Below the pieces are notes generated by a model. It saw only the letters and a program-made list of their open reading frames with translations. It was not told where the DNA came from and searched no databases. 64,000 nt of DNA from Halobellus rarus (lineage in GTDB: Archaea; Halobacteriota; Halobacteria; Halobacteriales; Haloferacaceae). The position numbers and the translations under genes were made by a program. The DNA lies in the NCBI RefSeq assembly GCF_024494595.1, contig NZ_JANHDI010000004.1:248001-312000 (forward strand), given 5' to 3'. Of this stretch, positions 15,405-24,515 are shown piece by piece. The stretch's first letter is position 1; the number at the start of each line of letters is the position of its first letter.

Positions 15405-16604
15405 CTAGTAGTCCGGTAGCGGTGCCGGGCCGCCGCGTTCCCGATACGCGATCTCGTCGGCCAGCTCACGCATAAACGGGTGGACGGTGTTGGCCATAAG
15501 CATCACCGGCTGCTCGGTGGCGAGCAGCCGGTCGAGAACGTCGCTCGCTGCCGTCTCGTCCGTGTCGTGTTCCGTAGCCGGGGCGTCCACTCGGCGGGCG
15601 AACACGCCGGTGTACGCGCCGCCGACGTGGACCCGATCGATGAGCCCCCGATCGGCGAGGATGTTCACGTACTGGACGAACGAGGCGGTTCTGCCGCGGC
15701 GGTCCCGACGGAGGAAGACGAACGGACAGACCAGTTCCGCGTTCTCACCCGATCCGACCAGCTGTCGGCGAAAGAGCTCCGTGCTCTCGATCTCGTTGAC
15801 CTTCGCCGCGTTGAACACGCGGCCGCCGGGCAGCTCGGTCCACTCGGGTTGAATCGCGTCGAGCATCGATTCGAGTTCGGACTCCGGAAGCGGCGGTTCG
15901 TCGAGGTATCCGAGCACGTGGTTCAGCGCGTAGACCGTCTCCGACCCGATGAGGTCGCGGTGTCGCTCGGGCACGTCGACCTGTTCGATCGTCCCGCCCC
16001 GTGCGGTGATCTCCGATTCGAGGTAGTCGTGAATGACGCCGTGTTGTTCGCCGCTGATGACGTGACACCCCTCGGGGACCGATCGGGCGAACGAGCGAGC
16101 GATCGTCTGGCGGCGCTTTCCGAGCGTGTCGTTGTGGTCCTGCCGGACGTTGCAGAACAACAGTAGATCCGGTCTGAGGAACTGTTCGTTCACCATCCGC
16201 ATCGTGTACTCGGTGATCGCTTGATTCTCCATCACGACGGCGTCGTCGTGACTCGTGATCGCCAGTTGCGGGAGGAACTCGCGGACGAGGTTGAGATTCT
16301 CGTACAGCGTCACGCGGGGACCCCGCCGCTGAATCGGGATCTTGCGCCCGTTGTGGTAGGAGGTCGGGTGGTCCCCCGTGATCTTCGTGTACGTGTCGTA
16401 GCCGCGGTCGGCGAGGATGGCTCCGAGTTGCTTCGCCGTCGAAGATTTCCCGCGAATCCCCGAGACGCTGATCCGAACGTCGGCATCTTCGAGCAGTTCG
16501 CGGTGTTCCGATCCCCGTCCGAAGAACGACTCCAGGCGGTCGCGAACCGTCGAGCCGCGAAGCAGTTGGCCGCCGTACGAGAGGGATCGGTCGAACAGGT
16601 CCAT
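15405..16604 (-). CDS. capB: Mur-ligase-like poly-gamma-glutamate synthase subunit (PgsB/CapB)
   Basis: The 399-residue protein matches CapB/PgsB in size and motifs. The ATP-binding P-loop is SGIRGKSST at residues 48-56, and CNVRQDHNDTLGK at 151-163 corresponds to the Mur-ligase/CapB motif with Asp-His. CapB, with CapC and usually CapA, polymerises glutamate into gamma-linked chains exported to the cell surface; some haloarchaea make such polymers. The start codon overlaps the stop of capC by 1 nt (TGATG at 16602-16606), so the pair is translationally coupled. No CapA or CapE gene is visible in the window. The substrate could also be another amino acid polymer. Confidence 0.85.
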   Translation of the reverse strand: MDLFDRSLSYGGQLLRGSTVRDRLESFFGRGSEHRELLEDADVRISVSGIRGKSSTAKQLGAILADRGYDTYTKITGDHPTSYHNGRKIPIQRRGPRVTLYENLNLVREFLPQLAITSHDDAVVMENQAITEYTMRMVNEQFLRPDLLLFCNVRQDHNDTLGKRRQTIARSFARSVPEGCHVISGEQHGVIHDYLESEITARGGTIEQVDVPERHRDLIGSETVYALNHVLGYLDEPPLPESELESMLDAIQPEWTELPGGRVFNAAKVNEIESTELFRRQLVGSGENAELVCPFVFLRRDRRGRTASFVQYVNILADRGLIDRVHVGGAYTGVFARRVDAPATEHDTDETAASDVLDRLLATEQPVMLMANTVHPFMRELADEIAYRERGGPAPLPDY

Positions 16605-17776
16605 CAGCCCTCACCTCCGGAGAGGACCGACGCCGAGAGGACGTCTTCGTCGTCCGGTTTCGGGATTCGGAGTCGATAGGCGATCGCGAGGCAAAGCAGA
16701 ACGACGATCCCCCCGACGACGACGTGGATCACCGTGAATTCCTGGAGCAACCCCCGCCTGAAGGGATCGACGACCGTCCGAATAAATAGCAGCATCCCGA
16801 GAAACGTCCCGAGCGCGAGGAACGGCTGCTGGCGGCGCTCAAGCGGCGGCGTCGTGTGGACCGCATACGCCATCACGCCCGCGATGACGCCGACGAAGAG
16901 CGCGGAGAAGCCGCGGATAATCGGCAGTTCCAGCGCGAGGAGCAGCGCCGCGACGGAACCCACACCACAGCCGAGACTCAACAACACGCGTCCGTACAGC
17001 AGGGTTCTGAGGTGGATCAGCCAGACGGCGACGACGGAGACGGCGAACGACAGGACGAACAGAGCCAACAGCCAGCGGCTGACCAGCGAAAACAGCGCGA
17101 GTAACGCCATCGAGATGATCCCGATTCGGATCCCGAACTCCCGGCGGACGAGTTCGGAGAGCGCCATCCCGACGACGAAGAACAGCACGATCGTCGAGCG
17201 GACGTCGATGTTCGGTGCCAGGTATCCGTCGACTACGGCCCCTCTGAGGGCGGCGATGTCGGAGGTCTCCGCGAACAGAACGAGCGGAGTCAAATCACCG
17301 AGCAGGCGGGCCGTCGAGGGGGCGATCAGCACGCCGCCCAACAGCACGAGTCCGACGATGAGACCGGCCGTGTAAAGCAGGTCCTGCCGCTGGTACTCCG
17401 GTTTCGTCTGGGCGACGTTATAAGCGGCCAGTCCGGGGAGGATGCTCCCGACGAAGACGAGCGGATTCACCTCGAGGAAGGCGGGCCGGAACGTCGCGAG
17501 CGCGAAGTAGCCGAGCATCGGCACGAGCGCCCCGCCCGCGAGCGCGACGAGGAACTCGTCGCGGCCGTAGACGAGGGTCCGTTCTTTCGCCTGCCACAGG
17601 ATGAAGTAGGCGACGCCAGTGCTCAGAACGAACACCGGGAGGGTGGTGAAATCCTTGAGCGCGTACACCACGAGCGTCGGAACGAGGATGGCACCGCCGA
17701 GTCGCAGTCCTTTGGTTTGTGTCACAGCTGCGGTCAAAAAGAACCCGAGGATGGAGAGAATGCTCGCGACGATCAC
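16604..17776 (-). CDS. capC: PgsC/CapC-like poly-gamma-glutamate biosynthesis membrane protein, apparently duplicated
   Basis: The 390-residue integral membrane protein has about ten to twelve hydrophobic spans. Bacterial CapC is about 150 residues; this protein appears to hold two CapC-like halves. The first has RLGGAILVPTLVVYAL, then ERTLVYGRDEFLVAL, then a GSILPGLAAYNVAQTKP segment. The second has IRIGIISMALLALFSLVS, then LRTLLYGRVLLSLG, then VGVIAGVMAYAVHTTP at matching spacing. It precedes capB with a 1-nt overlap, which supports the assignment. A TATA-like TTTATTTT near 17803 lies upstream. It would form the membrane part of the polymer synthase/exporter. Confidence 0.78.
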   Translation of the reverse strand: MIVASILSILGFFLTAAVTQTKGLRLGGAILVPTLVVYALKDFTTLPVFVLSTGVAYFILWQAKERTLVYGRDEFLVALAGGALVPMLGYFALATFRPAFLEVNPLVFVGSILPGLAAYNVAQTKPEYQRQDLLYTAGLIVGLVLLGGVLIAPSTARLLGDLTPLVLFAETSDIAALRGAVVDGYLAPNIDVRSTIVLFFVVGMALSELVRREFGIRIGIISMALLALFSLVSRWLLALFVLSFAVSVVAVWLIHLRTLLYGRVLLSLGCGVGSVAALLLALELPIIRGFSALFVGVIAGVMAYAVHTTPPLERRQQPFLALGTFLGMLLFIRTVVDPFRRGLLQEFTVIHVVVGGIVVLLCLAIAYRLRIPKPDDEDVLSASVLSGGEG

Positions 17777-17953
17777 TGGTTGAACTATCCGTTAGCTCAC
17801 GGGAAAATAAAGACTTGTGTAGACACGTCCCGATCGTCGCGTCCGAAGTCGTCCGTGACCGTTTCGGCCATAATCGGTGGAGAAAGTACCCTTCCCTAGT
17901 GCGTCAGAGAACGAACCCCGCGGGGCCGGGTCACCCCAACCGTTCCGGTGGGT

Positions 17954-18520
17954 TCAATCGGAGATGAACTTGTTGTCGCGCCAGTTCACGCCGCCCGAAC
18001 CGTTGTCGTTCTTCGAGGGGTTCTCGACGACCTCGATGCTCGCCGGGCGCTCCTCGCCCTCGACGATTCGGTGGGCGGTGAGTTCGCCGTCGAGTTCGGT
18101 GATCGCGGTGAGTGTCCCCTTCTCCGCGAGCAGCGCGATCTCGCGCAGGACCAGGAACATCGGGTACTGCAGCGCGGTGTTCTGTAAGACGGTCTCGCGG
18201 TCGCCCTTGAAGCAGGCGAACTCGACGAGTTCGGAGGGGATTTCCTCCTCTTCTTCCTCCCAGCGGGGCGCGCCCGCTCGGGGCGGTTCCTCTTCGTAGA
18301 CGCGGTTCTCCGTGATACTGGCTTTCAATTGCGCCGTCGGAGTGTACTTGCTCAGATTGTCCTCGGCCGCGACGGCCTTCAGGATGAGCGTGTTGTTCCG
18401 ACGGGTCACCTCGACGTCCGTGACCTCGGGCGGCAGGTCCGGGTCACCGTTCAGGTACTCTTCGACCTCTTCGAGGGGCAATTCCAGTGTCGAGTGAAGT
18501 CGGTATACGCGGCCTGACAT
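17954..18520 (-). CDS. Conserved haloarchaeal protein of unknown function
   Basis: This 188-residue soluble acidic protein starts MSGRVYRLHSTLELPLEEV and contains an acidic run WEEEEEEIP near residue 88. The N-terminal half has alternating beta/alpha pattern (VTDVEVTRRNNTLILKAVA). The second half is helical (ETVLQNTALQYPMFLVLREIALLAEKG). I have the impression of a widespread haloarchaeal family (possibly DUF7110) but cannot assign a function. A TATA-like CCTATAAGG lies near 18597-18604, implying a leader of about 50 nt. It stands alone between capC and a glutaredoxin gene. Confidence 0.7.
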   Translation of the reverse strand: MSGRVYRLHSTLELPLEEVEEYLNGDPDLPPEVTDVEVTRRNNTLILKAVAAEDNLSKYTPTAQLKASITENRVYEEEPPRAGAPRWEEEEEEIPSELVEFACFKGDRETVLQNTALQYPMFLVLREIALLAEKGTLTAITELDGELTAHRIVEGEERPASIEVVENPSKNDNGSGGVNWRDNKFISD

Positions 18521-18727
18521 AGTTACTTTTTGAGTGGTACCCGTACGAGACGGACGCGACGCGACGTCGGTACCTGCGTAGTGGTAGGCACCGGGGCCTT
18601 ATAGGGTCTACTCTTCGACTCTCGGAGCCGACCCGCACGCGAACCGAGCAGTCGAACGGTCGGCCGCGACGAGGCCCACCAGTCGCGTCCGTGGATCGTC
18701 GTTCCGGGCGGTCGTCGTTCGGTCCGC

Positions 18728-19069
18728 TTACGCCTGGAGCGTTTCGTCCAGTTCGTCTCGTTCGTCGAGTTCCGCCAGGATGTCGCTGCCGCCGACGAAC
18801 TCGCCGTCGACGAACGTCTGCGGGATCGTCTCCCACCCGCTGTGGGATTCGAGCGCGCTCCGGTACCCATCGAGCGCGGGCAGGACGTCGACCGTCTCGA
18901 ACTCCTCGACGTACTGGGAGATGAGGTTCACCGCGCGCTGGGAGTAGCCGCACTGCGGCATCAGCCGGTTCCCCTTCATAAACAGGACGACGTCGTTCGA
19001 CTCGATGGCCTCGTCGACGCGCGCCTGCACTTCCTCCTCGCTCAGATCCGTACCGGGCTGGAACGTCAT
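18728..19069 (-). CDS. Monothiol-type glutaredoxin (CGYS)
   Basis: The 113-residue protein has the thioredoxin fold of the Grx4/Grx5 class: DVVLFMKGNRLMPQCGYSQRAV with the single active cysteine Cys40. MKG before the loop, the IPQTFVDGEFVGGSD block with the cis-Pro, and the GG-S-D glutathione-binding residues are all conserved. The usual CGFS is CGYS here. Class members bind and transfer [2Fe-2S] clusters and can reduce mixed disulfides. In haloarchaea the low-molecular-weight thiol is gamma-glutamylcysteine rather than glutathione. No operon partner is evident. Confidence 0.9.
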   Translation of the reverse strand: MTFQPGTDLSEEEVQARVDEAIESNDVVLFMKGNRLMPQCGYSQRAVNLISQYVEEFETVDVLPALDGYRSALESHSGWETIPQTFVDGEFVGGSDILAELDERDELDETLQA

Positions 19070-19192
19070 ACTGCTCCGTAGGCGTCCGTCGGTGAAAGGG
19101 ATTGCGTCGGATCGCGCCGACGCCGATCGCCCGATCGGTCCGCGTCAGGGCGTCACGGACGACGCCCACTCGACCTCCTCTCGCCGCCCGAA

Positions 19193-19846
19193 TCAGTCGC
19201 TTCCGACGCGGACGACGTCGATGAGCGAGTACACCGGCACGCCCTCGATCTCGTCGACACCCTGTTTGTCGACGATGACGACGCAGGCGACGGGGTCGCC
19301 GCCCTCCTCGCGGATCGATCCGATCGTCTCCCGCATCGTCGTCCCCGAGGTGATGGTGTCGTCGACGACGTAGCACTCTCGATCCCTGATCTGCGCGAAG
19401 TTCCGCGAGAACGACCCACCGAGTTCGTCGATGTCGCCCTCTTCCCACTGGTGCTTCGCGGGCGCATACGAGCCGAGATCCGTATCCAACTCCATCGAGA
19501 CGGTCGTCGCGAGCGGCGCGCCCGCCTTCTCGATACCGATCGTCAGATCGACCTCCTCGCCCTCCTTCACCAGGAGATCGGCCATCGCCCGACCGATGTG
19601 CGTGAGCCGGCTGGAATCGCGTCCGACGGCGCTCCAGTCGACGTGGATGTCGTGCGGACCGCTACTGTCGTCGCCCTTGCGACCGGTCGGCTCGGGGTCG
19701 CTCTCGTAGCTGTTCGATCCGCTGCGCTCGACGAGCCAACTCGCCGTCTCTCTGGAGACGTTCAGTTCGTCCGCAATCTCGCCCTTCGATAGCCCGCGCT
19801 CGGCGAGTTCCGAGGCGCTCGCGATGAGATCATCGACGTTCTTCAT
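19193..19846 (-). CDS. gfcR: Transcriptional regulator GfcR (HTH + PRTase-like)
   Basis: The 217-residue protein combines an N-terminal helix-turn-helix (GLSKGEIADELNVSRETASWLVE, residues about 19-41) with a C-terminal phosphoribosyltransferase-type domain that includes the PRPP loop ECYVVDDTITSGTTM. This is the architecture of GfcR, which in Haloferax activates genes of the semi-phosphorylative Entner-Doudoroff route and lower glycolysis on glucose, fructose or galactose. Its start lies 17 nt inside the end of gdh, so the two genes form an overlapping operon; a gdh-gfcR arrangement is also known in Haloferax volcanii. The PRTase fold probably senses a pathway intermediate rather than catalysing orotate transfer. 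Confidence 0.93.
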   Translation of the reverse strand: MKNVDDLIASASELAERGLSKGEIADELNVSRETASWLVERSGSNSYESDPEPTGRKGDDSSGPHDIHVDWSAVGRDSSRLTHIGRAMADLLVKEGEEVDLTIGIEKAGAPLATTVSMELDTDLGSYAPAKHQWEEGDIDELGGSFSRNFAQIRDRECYVVDDTITSGTTMRETIGSIREEGGDPVACVVIVDKQGVDEIEGVPVYSLIDVVRVGSD

Positions 19847-20909
19847 ACGCGCTGAATTGGACGGCGGTTTTTATAGTGGTGTCGTCGTCGTCGAACGCCG
19901 CCGCGAACTCCTCGAGGTCGTACACGCCGGTGACCAGCGAGTCGAAGAACCACCCGGGGAGATCCGCGAGCGTCTCCGCGGCCGCCTCGAAGTGCCGCAC
20001 GTTCGAGTTGACGCTGCCGACGAGCGCCTTGTTGTGTAACACGAACTCCTTGTGAAGCGCGCCGCCGTCGATGTCGAACTCCCACGGCTCCGGAACCCCG
20101 AGGAGCGCTCCGACGCCGTTCGGCGCGAGCGCCTCGATCGTCTCGAAGGCGTGCTTCGCATACCCCGTCGCCTCGAAGACGAAGTCCATCGGCTCGTGTT
20201 CGGCGGCGACCTCGGAGACGGGCGTCTCTCGGGAATCGACGTACGTCGCGCCGAGGTCCTCGATGATCTCGATCGTCGGATCCGGGCGGTCGCGGCGGCC
20301 GAGACAGTAGAGGCGGTCGAACTCCGAACGCTCCCGGAGCATCGCGAGCGTCAGCAGGCCGAGGCTCCCGTTCCCCAGGACGAGCGCGGATTCTGGCTCC
20401 CACGTGAACGACGAACGGGAGGCGGTCGCGAGTTCCATCGCCTTCTCGGCGACGGAGAGCGGTTCGACGAGAAATCCGATCTCGGCGATCGACTCGGGGA
20501 TCGACACCAGATGCTCCTCGGGACTCGTGAAATACTCGGCCATGAATCCGTGCTTGCCGACGATCCCGCGCTCGTGGTACTCGCCCTCGGGGGCCATATC
20601 GGGTTCGCCACGCGCGAAGTACTCGTTTTCGCCGTTCGGCGGCCTTCGAACCGTCGGGACGACGATGTCGCCGGGAGAAAACCGCGTGCCGCCGGGGTCT
20701 TCGACGACGCCGACGGCCTCGTGACCGAGGACGAGGTGGTCGTCGCCCTCGGGTGGGCCGCCGTGGCTGCCGCCGACCACCTCGTGGTCGGTCCCGTCGA
20801 CGCCCACGCGGAGCGTCCGGACGAGCGCCTCGCCGGTGGCGGGTTCGGGCCGCTCGGTTTCCACGACGACCGGCCGGTTCTCCCCGCGCTCGACTGCGAT
20901 GGCTTGCAT
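19830..20909 (-). CDS. gdh: Glucose 1-dehydrogenase (MDR, zinc-dependent)
   Basis: The 359-residue enzyme oxidises glucose to gluconolactone with NAD(P), the first step of the semi-phosphorylative Entner-Doudoroff pathway. Family features are Asp38 (VGVDGTDHEVV) in place of the usual zinc Cys, as in the Haloferax enzyme, His63-Glu64 (GHEAVG), the VPTVRRPP segment, GNGSLGLL nucleotide loop near residue 179, and a C-terminal NSNVRHFEAA motif. A TATA (GTTTTATC, 20932-20939) is centred about 27 nt from the ATG, predicting a leaderless gdh-gfcR transcript. The downstream gene encodes the pathway regulator GfcR. Confidence 0.92.
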   Translation of the reverse strand: MQAIAVERGENRPVVVETERPEPATGEALVRTLRVGVDGTDHEVVGGSHGGPPEGDDHLVLGHEAVGVVEDPGGTRFSPGDIVVPTVRRPPNGENEYFARGEPDMAPEGEYHERGIVGKHGFMAEYFTSPEEHLVSIPESIAEIGFLVEPLSVAEKAMELATASRSSFTWEPESALVLGNGSLGLLTLAMLRERSEFDRLYCLGRRDRPDPTIEIIEDLGATYVDSRETPVSEVAAEHEPMDFVFEATGYAKHAFETIEALAPNGVGALLGVPEPWEFDIDGGALHKEFVLHNKALVGSVNSNVRHFEAAAETLADLPGWFFDSLVTGVYDLEEFAAAFDDDDTTIKTAVQFSAYEERR

Positions 20910-20931
20910 ACGCTCCCGTAGCCGGCCACGG

Positions 20932-20939
20932 GATAAAAC
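20932..20939 (-). promoter_or_regulatory. TATA box of the gdh-gfcR operon
   Basis: GTTTTATC on the minus strand is centred about 27 nt from the gdh ATG at 20909. The flanking AT-rich DNA (20938-20970) between gdh and the end of purB is the place for a GfcR or other operator. Confidence 0.55.
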
Positions 20940-20972
20940 ATTTATTTTATTCCGAGTTAATATTGATCGGGT

Positions 20973-22364
20973 CTACTCGCCGAGTTCGTCGACAAGTTCG
21001 TCGCCGACGCCGACGTACGTCTCGGGCGAGAGCGAGCGGAGCTCTTCTCTCACTGACTCGTCGACGTCGAGGTCGTCGAAGAGGTCGTAGAAATCGTCGA
21101 GCGTCACGTCGCGACCGCGCGTGAGCGCCTTGACCCGCTCGTAGGCCTCGGTGTCGCCCTCGCGCCGGAGAATCGTCTGGACGGCCTCGCCGATGAGTTC
21201 GGGGCGGGCTTCGAGTTCCTCCCGCATCACGACCTCGTTGGGGACGACCTTGCCCAGTCCGGTCTCCGTCTTGCCGTACCCGATCAGGCAGTGGGCGAAC
21301 GCCGCACCGATGTTGCGCTTCACCGTCGAGTCCGAGAGGTCCCGCTGGAGTCGCGAGGTGGTGACGTAGTCCGCGAGGAACGTCAGATCCGAGTTGGCCT
21401 TCGAGAGGTTTCCCTCGCTGTTCTCGAAGTCGATCGGGTTCACCTTGTGCGGCATCGTCGAGGAGCCGGTCTCGCCCGCTTCGGCCTCCTGGCCGAGGTA
21501 GCGATCCGAGACGTAGAGCCAGACGTCGCGGTCGAGGTCGAGGAGGACGTTGTTGACGCCGCGGAGCGCGTCGAACAGCGCCGCGAGGTCGTCACAGGGG
21601 TTCACTTGGGTCGAGAGCGCGGTGTGTTCGAGGCCGAGATCGGAGACGAACGAGCGGGAGAACGCGCGCCAGTCCACCTCGGGATACGCCGCGGCGTGTG
21701 CCGCGTACGTCCCGGAGGCGCCGGCGAGTTTCCCCGAGAGGTCCTCGGCGGCGTCGACGACGCGGCCCATCGCGGTCCCGAGCCGTGCGGCGTAGACGGC
21801 CATCTCCTTGCCGAACGTCGTCGGCGTCGCGGGCTGCCCGTGCGTCCGAGCGAGCATCGGGGTGGACCGGTAGTCGTGGGCGAGATCGACGAGTTCGTCG
21901 CGAACGGCGGCGAGTGCCGGCACCAGCACGTCCTCGACTGCGGGCTTCACGAGGAGTCGGTGCGCGAGGTTGTTCACGTCCTCGGAGGTGAGACCGAAGT
22001 GGATCCACGGGTGGACGCGCTCGTCGGTCTCGGTCCGCAGGAAGTACTCGACGGCCTTCACGTCGTGGTTGGTCGCGCTGAAGCCTTCGGCTCCCTGCGT
22101 CTCCAGTCGCTTGATGAGCCGGGCGTCGTCGCCGTCGAAGTCCTCGACGACCGCGCGGAGGTCGTCGCGTTCGGTCTCCGAGAGCGACAGGGACACGGCG
22201 TCGAGGTCCGAAAGCGCGAGCAGATACTCCACCTCGACGCGGAGTCGCGCCCGCATCAGCGCCGCCTCGCTGGCGTACGGCACGAGGGGTTCAGTGCGAC
22301 CGGCGTACCGGCCGTCGAGCGGCGAGACCGCCGCGAGCGGATCGGAACGGGAGAGGTCGTCCAT
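20973..22364 (-). CDS. purB: Adenylosuccinate lyase
   Basis: The 463-residue enzyme acts twice in purine synthesis: SAICAR to AICAR plus fumarate, and adenylosuccinate to AMP plus fumarate. The N-terminal SPLDGRY is near residue 14, the TSEDVNN motif near 126-132, THGQPATPTTFGKE with the catalytic His near 174, and the fumarase/lyase superfamily signature GSSTMPHKVNPI at 300-311. A TATA-like CTTTTTTAGC lies about 25 nt upstream of the ATG. It is divergent from the purN-purH fusion gene at 22542, so the two purine genes share a 177-bp intergenic region. Confidence 0.95.
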   Translation of the reverse strand: MDDLSRSDPLAAVSPLDGRYAGRTEPLVPYASEAALMRARLRVEVEYLLALSDLDAVSLSLSETERDDLRAVVEDFDGDDARLIKRLETQGAEGFSATNHDVKAVEYFLRTETDERVHPWIHFGLTSEDVNNLAHRLLVKPAVEDVLVPALAAVRDELVDLAHDYRSTPMLARTHGQPATPTTFGKEMAVYAARLGTAMGRVVDAAEDLSGKLAGASGTYAAHAAAYPEVDWRAFSRSFVSDLGLEHTALSTQVNPCDDLAALFDALRGVNNVLLDLDRDVWLYVSDRYLGQEAEAGETGSSTMPHKVNPIDFENSEGNLSKANSDLTFLADYVTTSRLQRDLSDSTVKRNIGAAFAHCLIGYGKTETGLGKVVPNEVVMREELEARPELIGEAVQTILRREGDTEAYERVKALTRGRDVTLDDFYDLFDDLDVDESVREELRSLSPETYVGVGDELVDELGE

Positions 22365-22541
22365 ACGCGGACTCTCCGCTGTGCGCTAAAAAAGCGTGTC
22401 GATGGTCGGAGCCGGCGAACACACTCCCGTGCATATTTCGGGGGTATCCGAGGGCACATTTTCGCGAAGATATCCGCAATAGTGCATATCTCCGTCGGGG
22501 AGACCGCAACTGACTTACTGCCTGCGCGAGGGCCCACGAGT

Positions 22542-24143
22542 ATGACCAAGGTTGCCGGCCTGGCGAGCAATCGCGGACGGAATCTCCGACACATCGACGA
22601 CAGACGCCCCGGCGGCGCGGAACTCGCGGTCGTCCTCTCGAACCACGAGGGGGCTCCGATTCTCGACGCTGCGACGGAGCGCGGGATCCCGACCGAGGTC
22701 GTCGCGCGAGAGGAGGGCGAATCCCGCGAGTCACACGAGCGGCGGATCCTCGACGCGCTGTCGAGTTACGACTTCGACCTCGTCTGTCTGGACGGTTATA
22801 TGCGGATCCTCACGGAGACGTTTCTGGACGCGACGCCGACGACGCTGAACGTCCATCCCTCCTTGCTCCCCGCGTTCCCCGGCGACGACGCCCACGAGCA
22901 GGTGCTCGACGCCGGCGTCAGCGTCACCGGCTGTACCGTCCACCTCGTCACCGAAGAAGTCGACGCAGGTCCGATCGTCACCCAGGAGTCGGTCCCGGTC
23001 TACGCCGACGACGACGGCGATTCGCTGAAGCGCCGCGTCCTTCACGACGCCGAGTTCACCGCGTATCCGCGTGCCGTCCGGTGGTTCGCTCAAGACCGAC
23101 TCCACGTCGACGAGCGCGAGGCCGACGACGGCACGGAACTGACGGTCGCGGTCGACGGCGACGACGGCGGCGACTTCCCGGAGCGACGCGTCATCTCCGA
23201 CGACCGATACGCGACGCTTCGCTACGGCGAGAACCCGCATCAGGACGCAGCCGTCTACGCCGACGCGGCGGCCGAGGAGGCGAGCGTCGTCGACGCGCCG
23301 CAGCTGAACGAGGGTGCGAAAGGGCTGTCGTACAACAACTACAACGACGCGGACGCCGCGCTGAACCTCATCAAGGAGTTCGACGAACCGGCCGCGGCGG
23401 TGATCAAGCACACCAACCCGGCCGGCTGTGCGACGGCCGACACGCTCGCGACCGCCTACGCCGACGCGCTCGCGACCGACCCGATGAGCGCCTTCGGCGG
23501 CATCGTCGCGCTGAACCGCGAGTGCGACGCCGCCACGGCCGAGGGGATTGTCGACTCGTTCAAGGAGGTCGTCGTCGCGCCGGGCTACACCGACGCCGCG
23601 CTCGACGTCCTCCGTGAGAAAGACGACTTGCGCGTCCTCGACGTCGGCAGCCTCGACGAACGGACGGATCGACTGACTGAGAAGCCGCTCGTCGGGGGAC
23701 GACTCGTCCAAGAGCGCGACCTCTGGGCTCCGACCCGCGACGACGTCGAGGTCGTCACCGACACCGGACCGACCGACGAACAGCTGGAGACGATGCTGTT
23801 CGCCTGGAAGGTGCTGAAACACGTCAAGTCGAACGGCATCGTGTTCGCAGACGGTACCGAGACCGTCGGCGTCGGGATGGGTCAGGTCTCCAGGGTCGAC
23901 GCGGTCAAGCTGGCCGCGATGAAGGCCGAATCAGACGCCGAGGGCAAGAGCGCGGCGGGGGCCGTGATGGCGTCTGATGCCTTCTTCCCGTTCCCCGACG
24001 CCGTCGAGGAGGCCGCCGACGCCGGCGTCGAGGCGGTCATCCAACCCGGTGGCTCGGTGAACGACGAGGACGTCATCGCCGCCTGCGACGAGCGCGGGAT
24101 CCCGATGGTGTTCACTGGGCGGCGGTGCTTCAGACACGATTGA
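22542..24143 (+). CDS. purH: PurN-PurH fusion: GAR transformylase + AICAR transformylase (no IMP cyclohydrolase domain)
   Basis: The 533-residue protein joins two folate-dependent formyltransferases. Residues about 1-195 are Pur[14 protein letters not shown] at 102-114 with catalytic Asn103/His105, and [10 protein letters not shown] near 137-146 with the catalytic Asp. Residues about 215-533 are the AICAR transformylase domain of Pur[31 protein letters not shown] and the C-terminal [20 protein letters not shown]. The N-terminal MGS/IMP cyclohydrolase domain of bacterial PurH is absent; archaea use PurO or another enzyme for that step. The fusion is known in haloarchaea. The ATG at 22542 follows a TATA-like ACTTACTG about 27 nt upstream. 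Confidence 0.93.
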   Translation: MTKVAGLASNRGRNLRHIDDRRPGGAELAVVLSNHEGAPILDAATERGIPTEVVAREEGESRESHERRILDALSSYDFDLVCLDGYMRILTETFLDATPTTLNVHPSLLPAFPGDDAHEQVLDAGVSVTGCTVHLVTEEVDAGPIVTQESVPVYADDDGDSLKRRVLHDAEFTAYPRAVRWFAQDRLHVDEREADDGTELTVAVDGDDGGDFPERRVISDDRYATLRYGENPHQDAAVYADAAAEEASVVDAPQLNEGAKGLSYNNYNDADAALNLIKEFDEPAAAVIKHTNPAGCATADTLATAYADALATDPMSAFGGIVALNRECDAATAEGIVDSFKEVVVAPGYTDAALDVLREKDDLRVLDVGSLDERTDRLTEKPLVGGRLVQERDLWAPTRDDVEVVTDTGPTDEQLETMLFAWKVLKHVKSNGIVFADGTETVGVGMGQVSRVDAVKLAAMKAESDAEGKSAAGAVMASDAFFPFPDAVEEAADAGVEAVIQPGGSVNDEDVIAACDERGIPMVFTGRRCFRHD

Positions 24144-24298
24144 GCGGAGTGAAATCTGTCTGAAGCTCGTGACGAGCAGTGCGAGTCTCACGCGACTTTA
24201 GACACGACTGAACGGAGCGAAGGAGTGTCTAAAGCTCACGGCAGAGCGGAGCGCGACGCCGAACGGTCACACGACTGAGCGAGGGGAGGAGTCGGCAC
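24132..24298. repeat. Imperfect repeats at the 3' end of purN-purH
   Basis: About 37 nt beginning AGACACGATTGAGCGGAG at 24132, overlapping the end of the gene, recur as AGACACGACTGAACGGAG at 24200-24237, both ending in AAGCTC after a CTGTCTGA/GTGTCTAA block. A third partial copy (CACACGACTGAGCGAG) begins near 24270. The repeats may be a duplicated gene end or a recurring haloarchaeal intergenic element. Confidence 0.55.
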
Positions 24299-24515
24299 CT
24301 AGGTCGTTGCGGCCGCGACGCTATTGACCGGCGAAAGGGCGAACAGTCGGCACACCGCCGGCGACGACATCCTCACAGCGCCGTCGCCCGTATCCCGCGT
24401 CGACGCGCCGAACGACCGCAGCCCGACGCGGGGCGATTCTCAGATCACGCCGGGCCTGGTCCCGTAATCGGATATAAACCCACGTCGAGGGGAGAATGCG
24501 AACAGCCGGGCCCCG
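24144..24515. other. Intergenic gap with no gene
   Basis: Apart from the imperfect repeats at its left end, nothing recognisable is seen between the purN-purH stop and the stop of the universal stress protein gene, which converge on this gap. Confidence 0.6.

Noticed and set aside
21291-22541. Upstream extension of purN-purH by over 400 codons
   Set aside because: It is antisense to purB. The PurN N-terminus ([12 protein letters not shown]) and a TATA box at the right distance fix the start at 22542.
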